From assembly GCA_023374045.1 (NCBI GenBank), contig CM041779.1, positions 144,151,485-144,215,484 on the forward strand: a DNA stretch of 64,000 nucleotides, given 5' to 3'. This document shows positions 23,729 to 31,785 of the stretch, one piece after another. The number at the start of each line of letters is the position of its first letter. Positions within the stretch are counted from its first letter, which is position 1. Under the pieces are notes generated by a model. It saw only the letters and a program-made list of their open reading frames with translations. It made no database searches and was not told where the DNA came from. The stretch is from Limonium bicolor (lineage: Eukaryota > Streptophyta > Magnoliopsida > Caryophyllales > Plumbaginaceae). The position numbers and the translations under genes were made by a program.

Positions 23729-23900
23729 GGTCCGGGTTTCAAACCAGGAACCTAAACCCGGACCACCCCAAAAACACACCCGAGGACTTAAATCTGTGTG
23801 TGGTCCGGGTTTGTAAACCCGGACCAGGTAAAAATGAGACAGAAAGTTTTCCGACGGTGTGGTCCGGGTTTGTAAACTCGGACACAAACCCGGACCACCC
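23729..23900. repeat. GGTCCGGG palindrome array (5' LTR)
   Basis: Three blocks of GGTCCGGGTTT facing AAACCCGGACC (with an imperfect first block and a double last block) within 172 bp. Repeated at 33444-33615 in the 3' LTR with a few substitutions. Confidence 0.9.
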
Positions 23901-25300
23901 TAAAAATGTGCCAGAGAGTGTTTTAAAGCATTTCCAAGGTGGGGATTTGAATGTTAATGATAATATATGATTGTTAAGACATGTTTGGTGACTTTTAATG
24001 ACCATTAGGAGGGCGATTAAGTGTAAGTTAAGTGTGAAAGTATGTAACATAATTATGTGAAGTAATTAACTAATTAGAATTTAAACACGGTAATTAACCA
24101 ACATCACTAATTATGTATAGGAGCTACTTTTGGTGGTGAACGAACGCAGCAAGGACCAAGGTATGGTTTTCTTGCAGTCTGTTGCCTACCGGTTTACACC
24201 GGCTTGTGTGCTGTTTGTGTTTTGTGTGTTTACAACCTTGTAAGATTAAATCATGAAACGAGTTTACAGTTCTTACTATTAATGTGACGTGTGAGTACCG
24301 ATACCGGTAACCTCGAATGCGTGCTAACTGTTAGATGACCAAAGCTAGGAACGTAGAGAACGGTATCCGGTAGTAACGCTTCCCAATCCACGGAGCGTTC
24401 TAACCCGGCTATGTGTGTTTAGTTGTGATGTGTTGTTGAGTTATGTCTTACTTCCCTTGTATGTCTAACCCGACTTAAACACTTACTTGTGAGATTATGT
24501 TAAGCTCCCATCGTGGGACTTCTAACGAGTGCTAACCGGGGAGTGAGGAATCCGGTCGTTCCGGTCACGCGTGTATGTATGGGTGTCGACATCTGCATCA
24601 GATTCGGCTCTCTCCTTATGTTAGGGTAGTTTTCCTTTTATGGGGAATTCGACCTCCCATAGCTTAGCCAAAGCTGCCTACCTGACTTCCACTCGGGCTA
24701 GGGGGAAATTATGTGTTGATGTGTACGGGTAATCACACCCGTCTCATCTTTCAAGTTAAGTTAATCATTTGACTAACAAACAGTAATGTTATGTGTTAAG
24801 CTTAACATGAGGATGAAGACATCCTCTAGGCTTACAAGTTGACTAACCATGTTGGTTGTTACTTAAGTGAACTGTTATCACATGATGTGTGTTATTGTTC
24901 TGCAATAATTCCTGTTATATATATGCATGTTGTACGATAAATCAACGCCATGTAATAATGACAAATAGTTGCGTGTATCCCGGTAGTCAGCGGGCTGCAC
25001 GTTAACCATGCCAGCAAAAGGTTGCTGACCCCCTTTGGGGGCTATGTTTATTTGCAGGATGAGGATCGAGGAAGCAGAGTGGCTTTAGATCCTAGATTGT
25101 TGATATTTTGTTATTTTTGGATGTTGAACCCGAGTAGTGCTTGTACACTCGAGGTCGCTACTTTTGGTGGATGTAAAGTTAGTTAGTGATTTTTGAACAG
25201 TTACACTCGGTATTGTCATTCTTTTTGGATAGTCATTTTGTAAGGTTGTAATTATGCTCGGAACTCGTGTGATCAGACCGATACATATTGTGACAGCCTA

Positions 25301-25322
25301 GTTAGCCACGTGGGTGGCTAAC
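25301..25322. promoter_or_regulatory. 9-bp perfect stem containing a G-box
   Basis: GTTAGCCAC, GTGG, GTGGCTAAC; the left arm and loop form CACGTG. It lies 90 bp from the LTR end and is unchanged in the 3' LTR (35030-35051). Confidence 0.8.
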
Positions 25323-25417
25323 GGCGTGTAACACCCCTCTTTGGTAATGTTTAAGTAATGATTTCCGCTGCGATATTTGATTAAGTGTGAAGGTTATGGA
25401 TGGGGTGTTACAAAAAG

Positions 25418-25430
25418 TGGTATCAGAGCG
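25418..25430 (+). promoter_or_regulatory. primer binding site (initiator tRNA-Met)
   Basis: TGGTATCAGAGCG five bases after the LTR end. Confidence 0.9.
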
Positions 25431-25574
25431 AAGTATCGCTCTGATTACCGATTACCGAGCTTAGGAATATACCGAGTTAGGAAATTTAAATCTTGCCGTC
25501 CCAAGGACGTTATAAACATGTGATGGAATAAGTTTGTAAGCACAATACTAATGTGCTCTCATATATATATTCAG

Positions 25575-26260
25575 ATGGCAGGGCGACCGCGGGGACGAGG
25601 CCGTGGAGGGCCTGGTCCAGGAGACACGGGGGATAATCCCACCGCTCAGATGATGGCCGAAGCTGTAGCGGCCGCCCTAGCACAAGTAATACCGAAATTG
25701 TAACCGCAGTGCAGCAAGGGCAGCAACAGCCCGGGGGTGAGGATCAACCAGAACCACCACCACCACCACAGCCACGCGAGACCAATTGGGTGAAAGCGTT
25801 GGCCGACTTGAGGCCCCCGTCTTTCAAAGGGGAAACCGACCCTTCTAAGCTAGAGGCGTACATCTCGGAGCTCGAGACCGCCTATGAGACTTTGGCTGTT
25901 CCTGCTGATGCCAAGGTCCGACTAGCTGCTTTCTATTTGAAGGGTTCGGCTAGAAATTGGTGGAAACTCGTACGAGCCGAGAATTTGGCCGATCCGGATT
26001 TTGGTTGGGAGCAGTACACGGCATTGCTGAGGGCCAAGTACTATCCCGTGCATGTGCAAGAGGCGAAGCGCCTGGAACTGGACAGTCTGAAACAAGGGGA
26101 CAAAATGACGGTGGACGACTACTACACCGCCTTCACCGACCTTGTTCATCTTCTACCCGACCTTGGTTACTCGAACCGGGTCTTAGTGAATCGATTCTAC
26201 AGTGGGTTGAGCCACCGCCTACGCTATGGCATGGGGCCAGCCGAGTACAATACCTTGCAG
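25575..26260 (+). CDS. gag: Gag exon 1 (retrotransposon gag domain)
   Basis: The ATG at 25575 is the first in the leader and starts a basic MAGRPRGRGRGGPGPGD segment. A one-base shift near 25690-25708 moves to the frame of 25709-26260, which holds the Retrotrans_gag domain: PPSFKGETDPSKLEAYISEL, AAFYLKGSARNWWK, a YYPVHVQEAKRLEL segment and DKMTVDDYYTAFTDL. It encodes the capsid-like protein that assembles the particle and packages RNA in the cytoplasm. The exon ends at TTGCAG before GTAAAT. Read-through into the intron gives a stop after four codons, so splicing is needed to continue. Confidence 0.85.
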
Positions 26261-26352
26261 GTAAATTTCCAATAATGTCTAAGTGTGAATGAGTAACGTT
26301 GTATGGAGTGTGTGAATGTGTTGCGGGGCATGACTAACACCTTGATACTCAG
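26261..26352 (+). other. Gag intron 1
   Basis: 92 bp, GTAAAT to CTCAG, with a GACTAAC branch-point-like motif 19 bases before the acceptor. Phase 0. Exon 1 is in frame 2 and the continuation (ECYHAAAKVEITVRLRDEEN) in frame 1; removing 92 bp joins them exactly. Confidence 0.8.
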
Positions 26353-26614
26353 GAGTGCTATCATGCCGCTGCTAAGGTGGAGATCACCGTCCGTCTAAGG
26401 GACGAGGAGAATGCGCATAAGCGCAAGCTCTCGAGCGAGGGCCAAGGCTCGCAAGGGTACCAAGGAGGGAAGAAGAGGAAACCTTACCCTCAGCCCCAGA
26501 AGGGCCAGCAGCAGCAAGAAGGCAAGGGCCAAGCCCAGCCCACTACCACTGAGGAGCCGCTGAAGCTCACTTATGCCTATGCGGCTAAGCCCTTACGCTC
26601 ACACCCGCCCAAGG
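26353..26614 (+). CDS. gag: Gag exon 2
   Basis: Continues the Gag domain with ECYHAAAKVEITVRLRDEEN and then a low-complexity basic and glutamine-rich linker (KKRKPYPQPQKGQQQQ) ending SHPPK plus one base. Such Q/K/P-rich linkers before the zinc knuckles are usual for Tekay Gag. The in-frame stop in the following intron (TAA at 26620-26622) is removed by splicing at GTAACT. Confidence 0.8.
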
Positions 26615-26700
26615 GTAACTAATAAATTTCGAATATCGAATTCAAGTATGTATTGCTATGTTGTGAAGTATGTATTGATGTGTGTGTGTTGTGATAGCAG
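26615..26700 (+). other. Gag intron 2
   Basis: 86 bp, GTAACT to ATAGCAG, TG-rich before the acceptor. Phase 1: splitting codon G|CC gives PK-A-STGSG in the frame of the zinc knuckles. Neither flanking frame is open across it. Confidence 0.75.
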
Positions 26701-27044
26701 CCAGTACGGGCTCTGGACCGGAGCGCCACTATTTCTGTAAGTGGTGCAAAGGTGACCACCCCGGTAAGGACTGCAAAGGGAATGATGTGCAGTGCCACTA
26801 CTGCAAGAAGCTGGGGCACCGTGACTTTGAGTGCTACAGCAACCCCGATGGCAGAAAGAAACTAGGCCTAGAGGGCAATGGAAGGGTAAGGCCACTGCGA
26901 CCACAGAAGGCCCGAAGACTACTTATCAGCCATCCCTAGGGCAGGGTAATACTGAGTCCCAGAAGGGGAAGGGGCCGGGAGCAGGCAAGGCTGCCTTGAA
27001 CGTGGTGGACCGGTCAGAGGCACCAGGATCGTCTTCTAGACCAG
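26701..27044 (+). CDS. gag: Gag exon 3: two zinc knuckles
   Basis: Encodes two CCHC-type knuckles in series: CKWCKGDHPGKDC (CX2CX3HX4C, one residue short in the first loop) and CHYCKKLGHRDFEC (canonical CX2CX4HX4C), which bind element RNA. A one-base shift lies between about 26840 and 26885; after it the frame continues as GQGNTESQKGKGPG to SSSRPG. The exon ends at CCAG before GTACCC with one base of a codon. If the next intron is kept, translation ends at the TAA at 27062-27064, which would give a plain Gag. Confidence 0.8.
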
Positions 27045-28131
27045 GTACCCCTTTAAACCGTTAAGTAAGATAAGTAATTGCTTACCGCATTTCCATGCAT
27101 GTGTGTTAGTGGGTCTAAATGAACAACCACATAAGTAATGAATTGAAGTATAATGTGAAAAAACCACCTAAATTAGTTAGAAATTTAAACCTTAGGAACC
27201 TTCAATATTTGCTATCCAATCCCACCCACACCGAACCCCGGAGATACCACCATCGACGTCGCCGACTATCCGACAGAACAGTGTCAGGTTATCCAACCAG
27301 GTATGATATTATTAAAGGGATACCTGACACCCGAAGCACAAATCCCAATTCGACGATGCAACGAGCTTGGAGCAGCGCCTGGAGGTTTCTACACACCCGA
27401 ATACCCAAGTGGAGCGAAAATGAACTTAAAGATGATGTGCATGGGTAAGGATTGGAACCCTTACACCAAGTCATATCAAACACAAGAGCTGAAGATGGAG
27501 CTACCATACCGAGTATACCTGAGGAATTCCTTGCGGTTGTTAACCACACCGTGGGAATTGCTCAGCAAGTTGAACCGGAACAAATCCCAAGTATCAAGGC
27601 AGATTTGTGTATTGTCAATTTCTACCAGAAAGGTGGAAGGTTGGGTTTACACCAAGACAAGGACGAGTCACCCGAGTCTCTTAGTAAGGGAGTACCCGTG
27701 GTGTCTTGGTCCATTGGTGATACCGCAGTGTTTATGTATGGCGAGCAGAAGCGTGCGGACCTGCAAGGAAGTTAGTATTGGAGTCTGGAGATGTGTTAAT
27801 CATGGGTGGGCAGTCGAGGATGCTGTATCATGGTATCAAGAAGATCAAATTGAATACGGCGCCTCCGACAATAATCAATGCCACACACATGAAACCGGAA
27901 GACTGAACTTAACCTTTAGACAGTTCTGAAGTTATGTGTAATCATGTAAAGTATGAAGCCAGTTGTATGTTAAGTATGTGATGCATTAAGTATGTTAAGT
28001 TATCGAGCGATGTAGCCAATGTAATACCATCATGGTGTAACGATGAGTTTTATGAATAAAGTAGTGTTGATTTCTTGAGTAAACCACCCGTGTTATTACC
28101 GTTATACTTATAAGTTTCTGAAATAAATTAG
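27045..28131 (+). other. Gag-Pol intron 3, containing AlkB
   Basis: 1,087 bp from GTACCC to AAATTAG. Phase 1: the leftover G plus GC gives glycine, then CALGTGGILSVCNEAEAG straight into the protease in one frame. An inner acceptor (CCTTAG, 27194-27195) would give a 151-bp intron instead and enter the AlkB frame, also in phase 1. Confidence 0.7.
27196..27929 (+). CDS. AlkB-type 2OG-Fe(II) dioxygenase domain, frameshifted
   Basis: About 240 codons matching plant nuclear AlkB/ALKBH1-like proteins over the whole catalytic domain, without introns. In order: GMILLKGYLTPEAQ, the GAAPGGFYTPEYPSGAKMNL substrate-lid region, NFYQKGGRLGLHQDKDE with the iron ligands H and D, GVPVVSWSIGDTAVFMYG, LESGDVLIMGGQSR, LYHGI with the second iron-binding H, and GRLNLTFRQF with both 2OG-binding arginines, then TGA at 27927-27929. 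AlkB enzymes remove methyl groups from nucleic acid bases. Three one-base shifts (near 27475, 27768 and 27890) break the frame, yet no conserved residue is lost and I see no stop within the used frames. The open frame extends upstream to an in-frame acceptor but has no ATG before 27303. It is either a recently captured domain expressed as a Gag fusion, or a captured cDNA now decaying. Confidence 0.85.
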
Positions 28132-28559
28132 GCTGTGCACTCGGGACGGGAGGTATACTGAGTGTCTGCAATGAGGCAGAAGCCGGCAAGAGCGGCACCA
28201 TCCTCACCGGTACCTTCCCAGTTAATGGCGTGGACGCCTCGGTCTTGTTCGACTCCGGAGCCTCACACACTTTTATCTCGCTATCTTTTGCGAAGAGGCT
28301 AGGGTTAGACGGTGAAGAGATGCCAGACTTTCTAGTCACTCTCCCGTCGAAAGAGCGGATCAGGTGTACCCGCACCACCGATGTTGTTGTACGAATCAAG
28401 AATGAAGAGTTCCCGATCGACTTGATAGAGTTCGACGGGTTGGGTTTTGATGTAATTTTCGGGATGAACTGGTTGGAGCGGTACAAGGGCAGAATCCTAT
28501 GTGCCGAGCACCGTCTGCTTCTTCGGAGTCCGTCTGGGGTCACCATTTCATACCGCTAG
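28132..28559 (+). CDS. pol: Pol: aspartic protease
   Basis: After the intron 3 acceptor the frame reads CALGTGGILS, TILTGTFPVNGVDASV, then the retropepsin active site LFDSGASHTFIS, and the flap-to-end segment IDLIEFDGLGFDVIFGMNWL. About 140 residues, usual for Ty3-gypsy protease. It cleaves Gag-Pol within particles. A TAG at 28557-28559 interrupts the frame, which then continues unchanged into RT; a single substitution would explain it. Confidence 0.85.
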
Positions 28560-29670
28560 AGGCCCAGGGAGCCTTCGACACAGATCATCTCCGCCATGGC
28601 CATGTATCATGAAATCAGAAGGAGGAATGATGTATACCTCTGCTATGTCCAGGACATAGAGAGAGACCCTGAGTTTAGCCCAGATGTACCGGTTGTGTCG
28701 GAGTTTCCTGATGTCTTTCCTAAGGAGCTCCCAGGCATGCCGCCTACACGGGCAGTTGAGTTTGAGATTGACTTGGTACCAGGCACCGGACCTATAGCGA
28801 AGGCGCCCTACCGTATGGCTCCAGCTGAGATGACTGAGCTCAAGGAGCAGCTGCGAGACCTACTAGACAAGGGATTTATCCGCCCTAGCGTTTCACCATG
28901 GGGAGCACCAGTCCTTTTTGTGAAGAAAAAGGATGGGAGTCTCGCCTCTGCATCGACTACAGAGAGCTGAATGCTGTGACGGTGAAGAACCGTTACCCAT
29001 TGCCACGTATCGATGATTTGTTTGATCAGCTGAGAGGTGCATCTGTGTTCTCTAAGATCGACCTGCGATCGGGTTACCATCAGATAGCAATCAGAGACAG
29101 TGATATTGAGAAAACCGCGTTTCGTACCAGATATGGGCACTATGAATTCACGGTCATGCCGTTTGGGTTGTCTAATGCACCAGCAAAGTTTATGGACTTG
29201 ATGAATCGTTTGTTTCGAGATCAGTTGGATAGATCAGTAGTTGTATTCATCGATGATATTCTCATTTATTCTAAGTCCAAGGTGGAGCATGAAGCTCACC
29301 TGAGGAGTGTGTTGCAGACGTTGAGAGAGAGAACCAGCTTTATGCGAAGTTCTCAAAGTGTGAATTTTGGTTGGACCAAGTCTCTTTTCTTGGTCATGTT
29401 ATTTTGAGGCCGGGATCGCTGTGGATCCGGCCAAGATTGATGCTGTGCGCACCTGGCCTAGACCGAAGACGGTTGCCGACATCCGGAGCTTCCTCGGTCT
29501 GGCAGGTTACTATCGGAGGTTTGTGAGAAATTTCTCTAGTGTTTCGAAACCGTTGACATCCTTAACAAAGAAGGATGCACCGTTTGATTGGACTGAGGAC
29601 TGTGAGATCTCATTTCAGAAGCTCAAGGATGCTTTGACTTCTGCACCAATTCTTACTATACCAGGGGTAC
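28560..29670 (+). pseudogene. pol: Pol: reverse transcriptase
   Basis: In order: [46 protein letters not shown], then after a shift near 28945 [54 protein letters not shown] and the catalytic [10 protein letters not shown] (YVDD equivalent), after which shifts near 29325 and 29403 lead to [19 protein letters not shown] and [16 protein letters not shown]. All catalytic aspartates are present. It copies element RNA into DNA. The frameshifts prevent a full product as sequenced, but no core block is missing. Confidence 0.9.
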
Positions 29671-30050
29671 TGATGGTTTTGAGGTGTACTGTGACGCGTC
29701 AGGTAAAGGAATGGGCTGTGTTTTGATGCAACATGGGAAGGTCGTGGCTTACGCCTCCCGACAGTTGAAACGACATGAGGAAAATTATCCTACACATGAT
29801 CTAGAATTGGGTGCCATTGTCTTCGCCTTGAAGATATGGCGACACCATTTATATGGAGTGAATGTGACGATCTATTCAGATCATAAGAGTTTGAAATACC
29901 TGTTCACTCAGAAGGAGTTGAACATGAGGCAAAGGAGATGGGTTGAATTCCTTACCGATTACGATATTAACCTTCAGTACAAGGAAGGTAAAGCAAACGT
30001 TGTAGCTGATGCATTGAGTCGCCGAGCACACTCTCTCCATTCGCTTATCT
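29671..30050 (+). CDS. pol: Pol: RNase H
   Basis: Starts after a shift near 29665 with [15 protein letters not shown] (first catalytic D), followed by [19 protein letters not shown] (E), [12 protein letters not shown] (D) and [14 protein letters not shown] (last D), the complete gypsy RNase H order. It removes the RNA strand during reverse transcription. It is in the same open frame as the integrase N-terminus. Confidence 0.9.
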
Positions 30051-30950
30051 CTCACTCGAGCTTGGTTGAAGAGGTGCGGAGTGCTCAGATGTCAGATCAG
30101 TACATGCGAGAGATCAAACAGAAGCTTATCGACGGCATGTTCGAAAGTCAGAAGTATGACTTCCGACTTCATGATGATGGTTTGATCAGGCTGAATGGCC
30201 GACTTTGTATTCCACGAAGTAGCGCTGAGCTGAAGGAGCACATACTGAGTGAATCACACTGTTCTTCTACTTCTATTCACCCCGGAGCTTCAAAAATGTA
30301 CAAGGGTATGAAGAGATATTTCTGGTGGACCGGTATGAAGAAAGATGTGACAGATTATGTTGTTAGGTGTCTCACTTGCCAGAAGGTCAAGTTTGAGCAC
30401 CGTCGTCCTGGTGGCATGGTACAGCCAATGCCCGTTCCTGAATGGAAGTTCCATGACATCTCCATGGACTTCGTGGTTGGGCTTCCGCCTACTCGGGGAG
30501 GCTTGAATATGATATGGGTCGTTGTTGACCGACTGACCAAGGTGGCCAGATTCATTCCGATGAAGGACACCTGGAAAGTGGCGAAGCTAGCAGAGCTCTT
30601 CGACCGTGAGATAGTACGGCACCATGGAGTACCGAAGACTATCGTGTCGATAGGGATACCAGATTCCTCTCGAGGTACTGGAGAAGTACACGGGAAGCAC
30701 TTGGTACCGAACTGAAGTTGAGTACGGCGTTTCACCCACAGACAGATGGTCAGAGTGAGCGCACCATACAGACGCTTGAGGATATGTTACGTGCATGTGC
30801 ACTTGACTTTCAGACCAGCTGGATTGATAAGTTACATCTGATTGAGTTTAGCTACAACAACAGTTACCATGCTTCGATCAAGATGTCTCCCTTCCAGGCT
30901 TTGTACGGTAGACCATGCCGCACGCCATTATGCTGGATGATCGAGTGAGA
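30051..30950 (+). pseudogene. pol: Pol: integrase zinc finger and core
   Basis: HHCC finger: SESH, IHPGASK, then RCLTCQKVK. Core: [14 protein letters not shown] (first D), then a one-base shift near 30645 exactly where the second D is expected, then [20 protein letters not shown] (E) and [27 protein letters not shown]. Another shift lies near 30945. It inserts the DNA copy into chromosomes. Confidence 0.85.
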
Positions 30951-31490
30951 CGGTCATTATAGGACCTGAGTATTTAGAGCAAGTACAAGCAGAAGTACGT
31001 CAGATCCGGGCTAACATGAAAGCAGCTCAGGATAGACAGAAATCATACGTAGATGTGCGCAGACACGACCTGGAGTTCGCCGTAGGCGATCAGGTATTTC
31101 TTAGAGTATCCCCCATGAAGGGTGTGTTTCGTTTTGGCCAGAAAGGCAAGTTGAGCCCGAAATATGTGGGGCCGTATGTTGTGACGGAGCGGATAGGCCC
31201 GGTAGCTTACAGGCTTGATTTACCTGCTGAGCTGGGCAAGGTACATGATGTATTTCATGTGTCCCAGTTGAAGAAATATATGTCTCATCCGTCTCATGTA
31301 CTTCAGCCCGAGAGGCTAACATTAGAGCCGACCATGCGATCAGTGGAGACTCCCGTACGGATCCTGGACACTAAGACTCGAGACACTCGCCATAAATCTG
31401 TGAGATTGGTGAAGGTTCTCTGGTCTAACCAGGAAGTCGAGGAGGCCACTTGGGAGCTGAGGAGAAGATGAGGGCGAAGTACCCGTCACT
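30951..31490 (+). CDS. pol: Pol: integrase C-terminus with chromodomain
   Basis: AAQDRQKSYVDVRRHDLEF, then the GPY/F module (KLSPKYVGPYVVTERIG, VFHVSQLKKY) and a C-terminal chromodomain (PVRILDTKTRDTRHKSVRLV, KVLWSNQEVEEATWE). The chromodomain after GPY/F marks a chromovirus; with the tRNA-Met PBS and LTR ends it fits the Tekay/Del clade. It targets integration by binding chromatin marks. A shift at the very end (near 31455) alters the last few residues. Confidence 0.9.
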
Positions 31491-31767
31491 GTTTACTTCT
31501 TAGTATTTATATGTATAGGGTACGGGGCGTACCCCTATTTAAGGGGGGTAGAGCCGTTTCGGTTATGTATGTACGGCATGTATTGAAACACATGTCTATG
31601 TTGTTATGTTGTAGACCTCGAGTCTAAGTGATGTTGTGTTAGCAGGACCTTGAGTCCGACATGATGTAAAGAATGTTTGTGTGTTGTATGGAAGCGTTGT
31701 TTCAAAAGTAAATCCCGTGTTCTAATATTTAAGATACGTGGGAAGTGTGAACTTTGGGGACAAAGTT
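31491..31767 (+). other. 3' untranslated region of the chromovirus
   Basis: Noncoding, with a duplicated phrase (GACCTCGAGTCTAAG / GACCTTGAGTCCGAC) and a GAACTTTGGGGACAAAGTTC stem just before the polypurine tract. Confidence 0.75.
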
Positions 31768-31785
31768 CTTTTAAGGGGGGTAGAT
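31768..31785 (+). promoter_or_regulatory. polypurine tract
   Basis: TTCTTTTAAGGGGGGTAGAT abuts the 3' LTR and follows the GGGGAC stem; primes plus-strand synthesis. Confidence 0.85.

Larger units (their letters stand above)
22056..25412 (+). repeat. 5' LTR of the AlkB-carrying chromovirus
   Basis: TGAAATACCCC to GGGGTGTTACA. A CT-rich stretch (22430-22610) about 380 bp in suggests the transcription start lies there, with a short U3 and a leader of nearly 3 kb. It holds a palindrome array (23729-23900), a CCAGCAAAAGGTTGCTG / CCCCTTTGGGG hairpin pair (25008-25042) and a 9-bp stem with a G-box (25301-25322). ORFs such as 22450-22803 lie in the CT-rich leader and shift frame between LTRs. Confidence 0.95.

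Noticed and set aside
27303..27929. 208-codon frame as the AlkB protein itself
   Set aside because: Only its first 55 and last dozen residues are AlkB; the middle is out of frame because of two opposite-phase shifts, so it is not the product.
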